Assembly (NCBI GenBank): GCA_013360195.1
Contig: JABWCQ010000010.1
Span: 62,001-126,000 of the forward strand
DNA: 64,000 nt
From: a bacterium
Lineage (GTDB): Bacteria > Electryoneota > RPQS01
Direction: 5' to 3'
Shown: positions 32,666-41,991 of the stretch, in pieces
Layout of the letters: each line of letters opens with the position of its first letter
Numbering within the stretch: position 1 is the stretch's first letter
Program-made: the position numbers and the translations under genes
The notes under the pieces: model-generated
The model's input: only the letters and a program-made list of their open reading frames with translations
Databases searched by the model: none
What the model was told of the DNA's origin: nothing

Positions 32666-34246
32666 CTACTTTATGAGCGCGAGCTTTATCACCTTGGAGG
32701 CACTCCAAACGCTGTTGCCGGTAAGCCGTGCGAAATAGGTACCGCTTGCAGTGGCCAAGGCGTCCCACTCGATCGTGTACGAACCGGAGGATCGCGATTC
32801 GTTGAGCAGGTCAGCAACCAGCCGCCCCTGGATATCGAAGATTTTCAATTCCATTTCTTGGAGCCTTGCAGTCGTGAACTCAATTGTCACCCGCGAGTTG
32901 AAAGGGTTCGGAAATGCGCGGATAGAAAATTCCTCGATCACCTCTGGACTACTGTCCTCCACTGATGTCACAGTATCTTCGAGCCATGGCACAAACAGCA
33001 TTGAACCTGTTATCGTATCGCCCAATCCTCCTGGATTCTCAAACTCATGATAGGGTCCGCTCGGGTCTCCCCAGTAGTTAGAGCGGGCATCAGCCGGAGG
33101 ATAAAGTGACGCCGCATAGCCGCAATCTTCCCAAACATTATTCCGAAGTGTTAACGGCGACGGCTGAAACGGTGAACCTGATCTGATGGATGGCAATCCG
33201 TTCTGCGCGTCACGAATAAACCGGTTGTTCTCAATGAGTGCCGGAAAGAAGGGAACGACAAAAATGTCGTCAACCGTTTGATTTGAGGAACACTCTGTAA
33301 AGGTATTACCGCTGATAAGAATACCTCGACCCTCAGCATTGCCTTGTTCAATATAGACAGTCCCACGCGGCGTCAGCAATGAGTCTGCTCCAATACAGTG
33401 CGTGAACGAGTTATTGACGATTTCTGCGGAATCTCCTATTGCAACTTGAAACTCAAGCACACTTTTGCTATGAACACAATCAACGAAGACATTGTCCGAA
33501 AACCGGATGGTACCGTTACCCATGTCAACTATACTCTCGTCCCAAATCGATCGTGTTACTGCAGGCCCAAAAGTGCAATTGGTCACGACATGATTTCCGG
33601 ACCAACAGTAAAGTAGACCGGCGGATCCCTCACTTGTAAAATAACACGAATCAATTGTGGACTCGCTTGATACTACCATTGAACGGCTCCTGTCTGTTCC
33701 GCCGCCAACAAAAGTACTCCCGATTGCACGCAATCTATTGCCTCTGCTTATTCTCACGGTGTAGTCCGTGTTGCCCCAGAACATGCTATTCTTAATCGAA
33801 ACTAATGCGTCGAGGCTATCACGATCGAAGACAAGGCCATCAACGGTTGAGTAGACCGCGCAGTTTTCCAAGGTTATGCCACGACCAGTACAAACAATCC
33901 CTTTTCTTCCCACGTTCTGAAATTCGAAGTTCTCGACCATTGCAAGTGAATTGTCCGGAAAACGAAACACCGGTGTTGAATCCGGTGTTTCAAGTATAGT
34001 AGGATCAATCAACGGACGAAAATACCCTGTGGAATCATCCGACAACTCCCCAAGCATTACAAACTCAAACGGCGGTGCCTGCAAATTTTCTGGGTAAACA
34101 CCGATATGTACAAAAAGTGTATCCCTCTCGCCGATTTCGTCCAAACCTGATTGTACGGTTGGCACATCATCGGGTACAGTTATCACTCTTCCTTCGATAC
34201 CTCCGCTGAAGAGCGGCAAACACAGCAGCAGAAAAGGAACTCTCAC
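32666..34246 (-). CDS. Secreted right-handed beta-helix protein with type IX-like sorting domain
   Basis: 526 residues starting at a GTG that overlaps the stop of the preceding gene by 1 nt (TAGTG). After a signal peptide, residues about 20-420 show the repeated pattern of parallel beta-helix proteins (VQSGLDEIGERDTLFVHIGVYPENL, then runs such as LENCAVYSTVDGLVF, VTNCTFGPA, IENNRFIRD, LRNNVWEDCGY, NYWGDPSGP). These folds often bind or cut polysaccharide, but no lyase or hydrolase residues can be assigned. The C-terminus is a sorting domain: FPNPFNSRVTIEF, LKIFDIQGRLV, ending VIKLALIK. Confidence 0.85.
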   Translation of the reverse strand: MRVPFLLLCLPLFSGGIEGRVITVPDDVPTVQSGLDEIGERDTLFVHIGVYPENLQAPPFEFVMLGELSDDSTGYFRPLIDPTILETPDSTPVFRFPDNSLAMVENFEFQNVGRKGIVCTGRGITLENCAVYSTVDGLVFDRDSLDALVSIKNSMFWGNTDYTVRISRGNRLRAIGSTFVGGGTDRSRSMVVSSESTIDSCYFTSEGSAGLLYCWSGNHVVTNCTFGPAVTRSIWDESIVDMGNGTIRFSDNVFVDCVHSKSVLEFQVAIGDSAEIVNNSFTHCIGADSLLTPRGTVYIEQGNAEGRGILISGNTFTECSSNQTVDDIFVVPFFPALIENNRFIRDAQNGLPSIRSGSPFQPSPLTLRNNVWEDCGYAASLYPPADARSNYWGDPSGPYHEFENPGGLGDTITGSMLFVPWLEDTVTSVEDSSPEVIEEFSIRAFPNPFNSRVTIEFTTARLQEMELKIFDIQGRLVADLLNESRSSGSYTIEWDALATASGTYFARLTGNSVWSASKVIKLALIK

Positions 34247-34725
34247 TAATCACAGCTTAATTGCGACTTCGAAATTATGCCCCATGCTTCGCAATCGTAC
34301 TGTCCTCCGCAGCAGGTCTCTCCATCAACCTCGTTGCATGGCACTAAACAGACTGATAAATAATACGTCCCCGAAGAAGTAGGAGTCCAAGAGGCGCTGT
34401 CGCAATATTCGACCTCTTCACACTCTGCTTCAGTGTTTAACTGAAACAACGGAGTGCCACTCATGTCGGTTATCTTTACACACGCGGCACAATGAGCATT
34501 GTTGGTACCGTCACAATCTGTATAAGCCTTAATCCAATAAACATCGGTCGGACATACTATTGTGAATTGCGTTCTTGGACAATTCGTCGCCGTCGCGCAT
34601 GTTGATGTGCTTACGCATGTTGTGTCCTTCTGAGTCGCATATAGATTGCAACCCGGATCGTCCGTTTGGCAAAAGCCTGTTGAACACAATGCAAGGAGCA
34701 TTCCCGCAATAATTACCTTCTTCAT
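34246..34725 (-). CDS. Small Cys-rich exported protein
   Basis: 159 residues from the ATG at 34725, which gives a clean signal peptide (MKKVIIAGMLLALCSTGFC). The mature part of about 140 residues holds some 18 cysteines, several in close pairs (CVSTSTC, CAAC, CC), consistent with a disulfide-rich extracellular protein. It ends one base into the beta-helix gene, so the two are translated together. No family recognised. Confidence 0.7.
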   Translation of the reverse strand: MKKVIIAGMLLALCSTGFCQTDDPGCNLYATQKDTTCVSTSTCATATNCPRTQFTIVCPTDVYWIKAYTDCDGTNNAHCAACVKITDMSGTPLFQLNTEAECEEVEYCDSASWTPTSSGTYYLSVCLVPCNEVDGETCCGGQYDCEAWGIISKSQLSCD

Positions 34726-34891
34726 CGCAACCTCCAAAACGTGAATGAACGCGCTACGAAAACCACTTCGCAACTGGGTTGCTATCATTATTTCAAAAAA
34801 AAAAAGTCAAAGTCAAGCCCTGTTATCTTCAGGAAGCCCCAGGTTTGCCTGAAGTGTATGTTTTACAGACAGTTCTTTACCACAAAAGAAA

Positions 34892-34915
34892 CCGGGCGGC
34901 ATCGCTGCCGCCCGG
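34892..34915 (-). terminator. Terminator of the outer-membrane barrel gene
   Basis: A 9-bp perfect stem (CCGGGCGGC / GCCGCCCGG) with a 6-nt loop and a T-containing tail on the minus strand (TTTCTTTTG), 28 bp past the stop at 34943. Confidence 0.85.
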
Positions 34916-34942
34916 CCAAATGTGCGTTACGCTTTAGGCGAA

Positions 34943-36103
34943 TTACTCTTTGTCGAAGTTGATCTTCACCGAAGCACGCGTGAAAATCATGTCGGTATAA
35001 CCAGATACGAAGTTCGGGCCATAGCCGAAGAACGACGGATGAACAAGCAAGTCGGCCTGGAAGCGATTCCAGCGCGTCGTCGCACCAACATAGGTGCTCG
35101 TGATGCTGCTCGACCACTCCGGTTGACCAACCACGGATTCCCACGTCGCGCCAACCCAGTCACGCTCGGCGCCGAAACGGCCCCACAGCCACGGGAAGAT
35201 CTCGGATTCAACACCGATTCTCCAGAAGATGTCCATTTCGGAATCGCTGGTTTCCTCGCCACCATCCGGCTTCATCGTCTCACTGATACTGCGAAGACCG
35301 AGCTCCGAAATCACCAGCAAGTTTTCCTTCGGCGTCCAGTTGTTACCAACGCCCAGACGGAATGCCGTCACGCCGTACTCATTGGAGGCATCACCCATCT
35401 TGGTGTTGTCCGTGTGCATGCCGAGAGCAAGGCTCGGGATAATGGAGTACGTTTCGCTCGCTTCGTGCCAATAACGGCCAGCCAGCATAATGTCGCTCGC
35501 GCCATCGGCCTCGGCAAGCGTTGCGCCGCCATGGTCAACGGTGTAACCACCCGTGCGGAATCCCAACGACACGTCGAGCTTCTCTTCCATCGCAGTCAAT
35601 CCAAGCATCAAGCCGATTTCGCTGTACGAATCGTCGAAATCGCCGCCGTCTTCGTTCGTCTTCAAGCTCTTGCCTGCCCAATGCAGATTCACACCGATAA
35701 GCATGTCGTCGCCCATCGGACGGCCATAGGTGATGTTCAGCTTGTTGTAGCCGCCCGGAACGTTGTCAAGATCCGAAAGCTCGTTTCCTGCAAGCATGCC
35801 GTAATTGCGGTGGTTCAGCTTGTCAAGAGCAAACTGAAGTACTGACGACTCCGTGCCGAAGTCGTAATTCACGTAGGCCTTCTGAAGATCCCAACCATCG
35901 TGGGTATAGAATTCCATACCCGACTGCATTCCGTAGTGCTTCACTAACTGCGGCCACACTGATGAGTTGTAGGCATCACGCAGAATGAAATTGGCGTCCT
36001 CGCCACCCAATCCGATCACACGGGTAATGGTGGCGTTCGACGTGGCCGGCAGGACTACAACTGCCAGCAGCAATGCGACAAACAGTGTCTTACGAAGAGT
36101 CAT
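34943..36103 (-). CDS. Outer-membrane beta-barrel protein
   Basis: 386 residues from the ATG at 36103, with AAGGAG upstream and a signal peptide ending near SNAT. The mature protein is a series of amphipathic strands with Gly/Asp/Asn turns (KLNITYGRPMGDDMLIGVNLHW, EIGLMLGLTAMEEKLDVSLGFR, NRFQADLLVHPSFFG) and ends in an aromatic-containing strand (TRASVKINFDKE), suggesting about 14-16 strands. No gate or plug domain. It looks like a porin or general barrel; family not named. It has its own promoter and terminator. Confidence 0.75.
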   Translation of the reverse strand: MTLRKTLFVALLLAVVVLPATSNATITRVIGLGGEDANFILRDAYNSSVWPQLVKHYGMQSGMEFYTHDGWDLQKAYVNYDFGTESSVLQFALDKLNHRNYGMLAGNELSDLDNVPGGYNKLNITYGRPMGDDMLIGVNLHWAGKSLKTNEDGGDFDDSYSEIGLMLGLTAMEEKLDVSLGFRTGGYTVDHGGATLAEADGASDIMLAGRYWHEASETYSIIPSLALGMHTDNTKMGDASNEYGVTAFRLGVGNNWTPKENLLVISELGLRSISETMKPDGGEETSDSEMDIFWRIGVESEIFPWLWGRFGAERDWVGATWESVVGQPEWSSSITSTYVGATTRWNRFQADLLVHPSFFGYGPNFVSGYTDMIFTRASVKINFDKE

Positions 36104-36143
36104 GTACTTTATCTCCTTGGTTTCCCTTTGCGGAACTTGCGCA

Positions 36144-36172
36144 AATATAGAACAATCTAAGCCGAAAAGCAA
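36144..36172 (-). promoter_or_regulatory. Promoter of the outer-membrane barrel gene
   Basis: On the minus strand TTGCTT (36172-36167), a 17-bp spacer and TATATT (36149-36144) predict a start near 36137 and a leader of about 34 nt containing AAGGAG before the ATG. Confidence 0.7.
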
Positions 36173-36527
36173 GTCATTTCTCTTGAATTGCAAGGATTTA
36201 GACCTCTGCAATTCCCTTGAGAGACAATACCTTATGAACGCCTTCGACTTGTGTAATGTTTCACGAAGTTCCTTCTAACTTCATGTTCGGAAGGTTGAAA
36301 AAACCATGAAAATACTCAACTTATCAACATATCCACAATTCTGTCGCTGTTCGTCTACATTTGTGTTAGATTCGTATTACTCCTCCTTGCTCCTACCACC
36401 CGTGAAGAGGTCTAACCCTTTCTTGATTCCCAAGTTAGTCCTCTCTTCTGCTCCGATTGCAGTCCGGCAGACCCGGCACGGCCTTTGCGGACAGATGTGA
36501 AAGAAATTTCGCTCCTTTGCCGGGAAA
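36173..36527. other. Gene-free divergent region
   Basis: AT-rich upstream region of the response regulator gene. It has two near-consensus DnaA-like 9-mers side by side (TTATCAACA at 36321, ATATCCACA at 36329). No gene. Confidence 0.4.
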
Positions 36528-36911
36528 ATGACAGGAACAGAAATGCTTAAGTGCTTGGTTGTAGATGATGATAGGAGCATGCTCGAGATGCTCGCGCAGT
36601 GCGTGTCGGATTTGGGATATGAGCCGATTCTTGCCGAGGATGGTGACCAGGCCTTTCTGGCATTTGAACAGCACCGACCCTCGCTGGTAATTTCGGACAT
36701 TCATATGCCGAATCGAAACGGTCTGTTGCTATTGAAAGACATCAAGGCCAGCGACGCTGCGACACCGGTTATTCTAATTACCGGCTGGGTGCACTATAAG
36801 GCCGCCATCAACATGGCACCACCGCGGCCGGATGCCTTCCTGGAGAAGCCTTTTTCGCTTGACCAGCTTCGCCACGCCATTGAAGGTGTCAGGCTAAAGC
36901 AGACTGCCTGA
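36528..36911 (+). CDS. Receiver-only response regulator (CheY-like)
   Basis: A 127-residue stand-alone receiver domain. The acidic pocket is VVDDDRS (Asp13-15), the phosphoacceptor is Asp57 in VISDIHMPNRNG, Thr85 lies in ILITGW, and Lys107 in FLEKPF. There is no output domain, so it must act by protein contact or as a phosphorelay intermediate. ATG 36528 is listed; ATG 36543 is also likely because AGGA lies 8 nt before it. No kinase gene is adjacent. It is flanked by a leftward barrel gene and a terminator. Confidence 0.9.
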   Translation: MTGTEMLKCLVVDDDRSMLEMLAQCVSDLGYEPILAEDGDQAFLAFEQHRPSLVISDIHMPNRNGLLLLKDIKASDAATPVILITGWVHYKAAINMAPPRPDAFLEKPFSLDQLRHAIEGVRLKQTA

Positions 36912-36954
36912 GTTTTGCGAGTAAGCCGCCCCGCGAGAGCGGCCTCGATATTAA

Positions 36955-36984
36955 AAAGCCCGGTGCGTTGACGCATCGGGCTTT
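36955..36984. terminator. Bidirectional terminator between response regulator and subtilase genes
   Basis: A 13-bp stem (AAAGCCCGGTGCG / CGCATCGGGCTTT, one G-T pair) with a TTGA loop. It has CTTTCTTTT on the plus side and A-rich sequence on the other. A GCCGC/GCGGC hairpin precedes it at 36925. Confidence 0.85.
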
Positions 36985-37006
36985 CTTTTGTCAAGACAGT
37001 AACTCC

Positions 37007-40000
37007 CTATTTCAGAAACAAAATCTTGCGCGCGGCGACCGTGCTGCCATTTGCCTCCATCCGCACAAAGTATATTCCTGTCGACAATCCTGTCGCATTG
37101 AAATTCACTGAGTGGGTCCCGGCTTGCACGGTTCCGTCTGTTATCACTGCCGTTTCGCGCCCCGTCACATCATAGAGCTTCAAGGTAACTGCGCTCGATT
37201 GCGGGACTGTGAAACGGAAGGTCGTCTGCGAGTTAAATGGATTAGGATAGTTCTGCATCAGAACGAAGTCGCGGGGCACCACACCCGGACCATCATCGGC
37301 AGATTCATAGACATCCGTTGTGAAACGGATTGCCCGGCCCGCACGCACCGGAGCCGCTCCAGCCGCGTAAAACAGTTGAAATGCGTACTGCAATCCGTCC
37401 GTCCCGCTTGCATTCTCAATTCCGATAGATGTCTCAAGCCTTCCCTGATAGTCCTCAAAGTGAATCTCTATGACACTATTTCCAAGATGGTCACCGTTAA
37501 ACGCCGGGTCGTAAATATGCACCTGGAAAGTCGCACGCCCGGTTTCAAACCACTCCGGCACATCCTCCCATTGCACTATCGCACGATGATTCTCAGCGTC
37601 ATAATGGTAATAGACTCCGCCGCCAAGCTCCGGACGGTAGTCCTGCCAAAACACTGAGATGTAATTGTTGGGAGCATCCGGTGCCGGAATTGGCCAACGG
37701 CTCCAATCCTGACTGCACGGCGTTCCGAATTCAACATGCCCGTTGGCGCTGATGTTAATCTGATTCGTTTGCGCACCGTAGAACTGTAAATTGAATGGGA
37801 GCGTCCGACTGGCACAGCCGTCACCCGAGATATTCAGATTGTCCCCAAGTCCTTCTGAAAGCTCCACCCAGTCGAACAACGGGCCGCCGAAGTCCAAGTC
37901 ATCATAGGCAATGTACCCGTATTGATCAGGCAAAGTCGGACCTGCGAGGCGCGAACGTTCCAATTCAGCGGGAACCGTGTTTTGACCTGCCTGAAGAGAT
38001 GGCGTTATGGACAATCTCTCAAACATCTCGACATTTTCGCCGATGATGAATTCATTGATTCCGCTGTACATCACGGGAAAGGAAGCGATTCCCTCGAAAT
38101 TGGTGAAGGTCTCTTGACCGCTAAGTTGGTGCCGGACTAAAACATCCTGCAACAAGACTTCGTCTCCGTCTGTGACAACGACTGATACGCTGGCATCGGC
38201 GGCGAGACTCAAGGTCAAATTTCCGTCATCCACTTGACCCGCGATGATGTTGATATTACGCAGTACGGTCTGATAGCCAAATTTCTCATATGCTCCGGTA
38301 TATGTCCCCGGCCGCAGGAATAACTCGTAATTCCCGTTTGCATCTGTCCATACCGGCTGTGCGCCTTCGACCGTAACTCTCACGCCCTCCAGCAAGTCAC
38401 CGCTTGGCGATTCCGACACGGTTCCTGCAACAGAGCCGAGCGTATCGTCCCCGCGCTGTATCGCCGACAGCAATCTAAGCTTACCAAATCCCCATGTCGT
38501 ATCCGGACCCGCGTCACCCGCATCCAGAGCACCGTTTACCAAGACCAGATAGGCTTCCTCGGGTGTAATCCCCGGAAATGCAGAATAGATTACAGCCAAT
38601 GCTCCACCGACATGCGGCGTCGCACCGGACGTGCCGTTGATACTCGAGCAACCGCATGTCGAAGCGACAGCATCCACAACCGTAGGTGCGGTTATATCTG
38701 GCTTCAGCAGTCCATGTTCACCCGAGGCATACGGATAATCTTCAAATTCCTCAGGATACTCGCTCGGTGTTCCCTCCGGACCACACCATGGCACTCGTGG
38801 ATGAACACAAATATCTTGTCGAGACCATGCTGAAGGACCGATCCCGCTGAAGCTTCCATGCGTACCATTGGCGTTATATGCTCCAACTGCGACAACTGAA
38901 CTCACCCCGCCCTGTTGATAGTGACCGGGCGTCATTGCGGGTGGTGGACAATCTGACGGAGCAGATGTAGAAAGCGGACGTGGATTGGATAGGCCATCAT
39001 TGCCGGTGGAGTTCGCGTGAATGATTCCTGCCGCCAATTCCATCTCCGAGACCCAGCGAAACCCAACGCGATTCGGACATTCGCGCAGATTTGGGCTGTT
39101 GCATTCGCTTTGCTTGAAACTCAAGCTCGCTGAAATAACGTTGGCACCATTTTCAAGTGCATATTGACTCGATTCAAACACCGCTCCCTGCGTCAAGTAA
39201 CCGAGTAGAACCATCAGCGTAGCTTGCGGAGCAACAGAAACGGTGTCACATGTTCCTGTGGTCGGATTGGAGCTGATGACTGACCCCGTGCGGGTTCCAT
39301 GCCCGTTGTTGTCACTCACCGTATTCGTGTTGTCGTCAAAGTTCCAGCCGTTAAAATCGTCAATGTAACCGTTCCCGTCATCGTCAACGCCGTTTTGGTC
39401 GGCACCGTCCAATTGCCCGTCATGGTTGACATCTTCACCGAGATTCATCCAAATGCGATCTGCGAATCGGGCGCAGCCAGCAAAGTTAATTCCTGAGTCC
39501 TTGTGCCCGACAATAACACCCTGACCACGAGCTCCGAATTGACTCCAAACTTGAGGAGCGCCAATTTCGGCAACACCCCAACCGGTGTCAAGCGTATTCT
39601 CATATACAGGGTCATGCGCAACATAAATGACTTCCGGAAAATCGCTTGCCAGCTTGATGAGCACGTCTTTGGTTGCCGTCAGACGAATCGCATTCATTAT
39701 CCAAAGCGGCCTTAGCAACGAAACGTCACCTGTCTTTGTGAAGCCTTCAAGATATTTCATCACATCGGAGCTCATCAGAGCAAACCGCTCTTTCAGGACG
39801 CGCACCACGTATTCGCGGCGTGGTCCCATCGGCAGTTGTTTCGCCTCCGGATATACCTCATCCATCGATAGTTTCGAGTCGAGAAATACGATAACCGCGA
39901 TTTGGTCTGTGGCACTCGCAGATGACAAAATGTCGGGCAAGGTCGGAGACAGTTCGGCGGCTCGGGCTGGCATCAGCGCGGCAGCACAAATCATTAGGGT

Positions 40001-40018
40001 GAGTAGGGCGAGTTTCAT
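37007..40018 (-). CDS. Secreted subtilisin-like serine protease (S8) with type IX-like sorting domain
   Basis: 1003 residues from ATG 40018 (AAGGGAG upstream). Signal peptide 1-20; residues about 38-135 are propeptide-like. The catalytic triad is Asp174 (HKDSGINF), His240 (NGHGTRTG) and Ser464 (NGTSGATPHVGGA), with oxyanion Asn340. Ca-binding-like Asp/Asn repeats lie at 197-222 (DVNHDGQLD, DDDGNGYID). Then come a carboxypeptidase-regulatory-like domain (about 560-625), a second beta domain, and a nidogen-like region (about 740-890: ISANGHVEFGT, ISVFWQDYRP). The tail is NPFNSQTTFRF, LKLYDVTGRET, ending ARKILFLK. All residues for activity are present, so an active extracellular protease is expected. 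Confidence 0.92.
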   Translation of the reverse strand: MKLALLTLMICAAALMPARAAELSPTLPDILSSASATDQIAVIVFLDSKLSMDEVYPEAKQLPMGPRREYVVRVLKERFALMSSDVMKYLEGFTKTGDVSLLRPLWIMNAIRLTATKDVLIKLASDFPEVIYVAHDPVYENTLDTGWGVAEIGAPQVWSQFGARGQGVIVGHKDSGINFAGCARFADRIWMNLGEDVNHDGQLDGADQNGVDDDGNGYIDDFNGWNFDDNTNTVSDNNGHGTRTGSVISSNPTTGTCDTVSVAPQATLMVLLGYLTQGAVFESSQYALENGANVISASLSFKQSECNSPNLRECPNRVGFRWVSEMELAAGIIHANSTGNDGLSNPRPLSTSAPSDCPPPAMTPGHYQQGGVSSVVAVGAYNANGTHGSFSGIGPSAWSRQDICVHPRVPWCGPEGTPSEYPEEFEDYPYASGEHGLLKPDITAPTVVDAVASTCGCSSINGTSGATPHVGGALAVIYSAFPGITPEEAYLVLVNGALDAGDAGPDTTWGFGKLRLLSAIQRGDDTLGSVAGTVSESPSGDLLEGVRVTVEGAQPVWTDANGNYELFLRPGTYTGAYEKFGYQTVLRNINIIAGQVDDGNLTLSLAADASVSVVVTDGDEVLLQDVLVRHQLSGQETFTNFEGIASFPVMYSGINEFIIGENVEMFERLSITPSLQAGQNTVPAELERSRLAGPTLPDQYGYIAYDDLDFGGPLFDWVELSEGLGDNLNISGDGCASRTLPFNLQFYGAQTNQINISANGHVEFGTPCSQDWSRWPIPAPDAPNNYISVFWQDYRPELGGGVYYHYDAENHRAIVQWEDVPEWFETGRATFQVHIYDPAFNGDHLGNSVIEIHFEDYQGRLETSIGIENASGTDGLQYAFQLFYAAGAAPVRAGRAIRFTTDVYESADDGPGVVPRDFVLMQNYPNPFNSQTTFRFTVPQSSAVTLKLYDVTGRETAVITDGTVQAGTHSVNFNATGLSTGIYFVRMEANGSTVAARKILFLK

Positions 40019-40089
40019 GGGAACTCCCTTCAAGTAGATGAATGTTCCGGCCAATGGAATATGCGAACTGAGATTCATATATTCAGGGT

Positions 40090-41991
40090 ATGCGAAGTCT
40101 TGTTTCTGACCGTTGGCTCTGGTTAATCCTTGCCGGCGCGCTTACCTTGCGCGTTTGGCATCTTTACTTTGCATCCGGCAGTCCGACCTTCTGGGCTCCG
40201 GCTGTGGACCCGTTGTGGTATCACGAGGCCGCAACAAGGGCCGCCTCCGGTGAATTCGGGCCATGGCCGCTCTTTCGTGCGCCGCTTTATCCGTGGCTCT
40301 TAGGCTTCGTCTACGCCCTTGTGGACAATGACCTGCTGTGGGCCAGACTGCTCAATCTTATTCTGCAATTGGCGACACTTGCAATCCTGTATCGTGTCGT
40401 TCACTGTTATTTCGGATCCCTCGCCGCACGCATCGCCGGAGCGTTGTTCGCCGTGAACGGCATGGTCATTTTCTTCAGCGCCGAAATTCTCTCGACCAGT
40501 CTCGAAATGCTGATGGCCGTATTGGCAGGTTGGAGCACACTTGCTCTGCGAAAATCCCCTTCGCTCAGGCAGGCACTCCTCTGCGGAATTGTCTGGGGGC
40601 TTGCTTCGATTACCAGGCCGAACTTTCTACCGGTCGCACCGTTTGCTTTTGCCTTTGCCCTGTGGCCGCTGTGGAGGCCGCTGTCAGCTCGAATCGCTAT
40701 CGCAGGCCTGTTCGGGCTCTCTGTGCCCATTGCGCCGATAACACTGGCCAACTGGACAATGGGGTACGAGCCCGTCCTCATCGCCACCCAAGGCGGGGTC
40801 AACTTCTGGATTGGCAATAACCCTCAGGCAGACGGCATAGCGTCCATTTTGCCCGGCGCAGACCGGTTTTGGACCTTGGAGGAGGCGAATGCCATGGCAG
40901 AGCGCGAGACTCGCCGCGATATGGGCCCCGGCGAAGTCTCCGACTTCTACTATCAGAAGGGTCAGGAATTCTGGCTTTCCGAGCCGGTTACCTCTCTTAA
41001 GCTTATGGTACGAAAGACCCTGCTGTTTTTCAACCGCTTCGAAGTCTCAAATAACAAACACATAGCCTACTTTTCAGGGCAAACACCGGGCCTTAGCCTG
41101 CTTATTCTGCTGAATTTTACACTTTTGCTTCCCTTAGCCGCCCTGTCCTTGTACAGACGCGAGGCAAGGCTGCTATGGGGACTGGTGCTCGCTTATGCCG
41201 TCAGTGTCATCCTTTTTTTCATCGCCAGCCGCTTTCGAATGCCGATTGTCCCGTGGCTTTGCACACTCGCAGGCGCTGGAGTTACGACCTACCTCTCCCT
41301 TGGGAGAGCACTGCGCGCACGAGCGGCAGCAGTTGCCCTTACGTTTTTTATAATAGCTGTAATCAACCCTTTCAATGCGCGCGAAGCCAACGTCGGCGCA
41401 GCGCATTACATGGAAGGGAATGCTTACCTTGCACTTGGCAGACTTGATGAAGCGCGGAAGAGTTTCACTCTTGCTCAAACTGATCCTGGCTCCCGCGAAT
41501 TGGCACTACTGAATCTCGCTGTTGTCGAGCAGAAGTCGAACAACCTGAATCAGGCACAGGCAATTTTACTTGACTTGCTCAAACAGAATTCACAGTCTGC
41601 ACCGGCATGGAATAATCTCGCCGTGGTCTTTGAGGCCAAGCAGGACACAGCCAGCGCTCTTGATGCCTATCATCGCGCATTGCATGCCGATTCGTCACAC
41701 GAAGATGCCCGAACCAACCTCGCGCGCTTGCTTCTTGAACGAGGCAAGCGCTTTCTCCGCGATGGCGACGCGGCCTCCGCACAGCTTCCGCTGAAAGAGT
41801 GTGTCGCACTTATCCCCTCCGCTCCGGGTTACTACCACCTCGCGCTTGCGTTCGGACAGAATGCACAGGAAAATGCGGCCCGTGAAGCCCTCGCCCGCGC
41901 CCTCCGTATCGACCCCGCCTACATTCCCGCGCTTAGTTTGCTTCAGCAGCTTGAAGCCGGTCGCGAAGCGCCTGCGCGGGTCTCAGAGTAG
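40090..41991 (+). CDS. Polytopic membrane glycosyltransferase-like (GT39/ArnT type) with TPR tail
   Basis: 633 residues. Residues 1-430 have about 11 transmembrane segments in the layout of GT39/PMT-type enzymes: a short first segment, then a luminal acidic region (APAVDPLWYHEAA) and the FRAPLYPWLLG motif, typical of lipid-linked sugar transferases to protein or lipid A. From about 440 to 620 there are four or five TPR units (AHYMEGNAYLALGRLDEARKSF, SAPAWNNLAVVFEAKQDTASALDAYHRAL). It diverges from the protease gene with 71 bp between. Its last 59 bp overlap antisense with the next gene, which also ends in TPRs. Confidence 0.78.
   Translation: MRSLVSDRWLWLILAGALTLRVWHLYFASGSPTFWAPAVDPLWYHEAATRAASGEFGPWPLFRAPLYPWLLGFVYALVDNDLLWARLLNLILQLATLAILYRVVHCYFGSLAARIAGALFAVNGMVIFFSAEILSTSLEMLMAVLAGWSTLALRKSPSLRQALLCGIVWGLASITRPNFLPVAPFAFAFALWPLWRPLSARIAIAGLFGLSVPIAPITLANWTMGYEPVLIATQGGVNFWIGNNPQADGIASILPGADRFWTLEEANAMAERETRRDMGPGEVSDFYYQKGQEFWLSEPVTSLKLMVRKTLLFFNRFEVSNNKHIAYFSGQTPGLSLLILLNFTLLLPLAALSLYRREARLLWGLVLAYAVSVILFFIASRFRMPIVPWLCTLAGAGVTTYLSLGRALRARAAAVALTFFIIAVINPFNAREANVGAAHYMEGNAYLALGRLDEARKSFTLAQTDPGSRELALLNLAVVEQKSNNLNQAQAILLDLLKQNSQSAPAWNNLAVVFEAKQDTASALDAYHRALHADSSHEDARTNLARLLLERGKRFLRDGDAASAQLPLKECVALIPSAPGYYHLALAFGQNAQENAAREALARALRIDPAYIPALSLLQQLEAGREAPARVSE

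Noticed and set aside
34922-35845. A 307-residue plus-strand open frame opposite the outer-membrane barrel gene
   Set aside because: Arg/His-rich, no motif, and the antisense gene has signal peptide, promoter and ribosome site.
36321-36337. Two near-consensus DnaA boxes (TTATCAACA, ATATCCACA)
   Set aside because: Only two, each with one mismatch, and no dnaA, dnaN, gidA or similar gene nearby; not enough for an origin.
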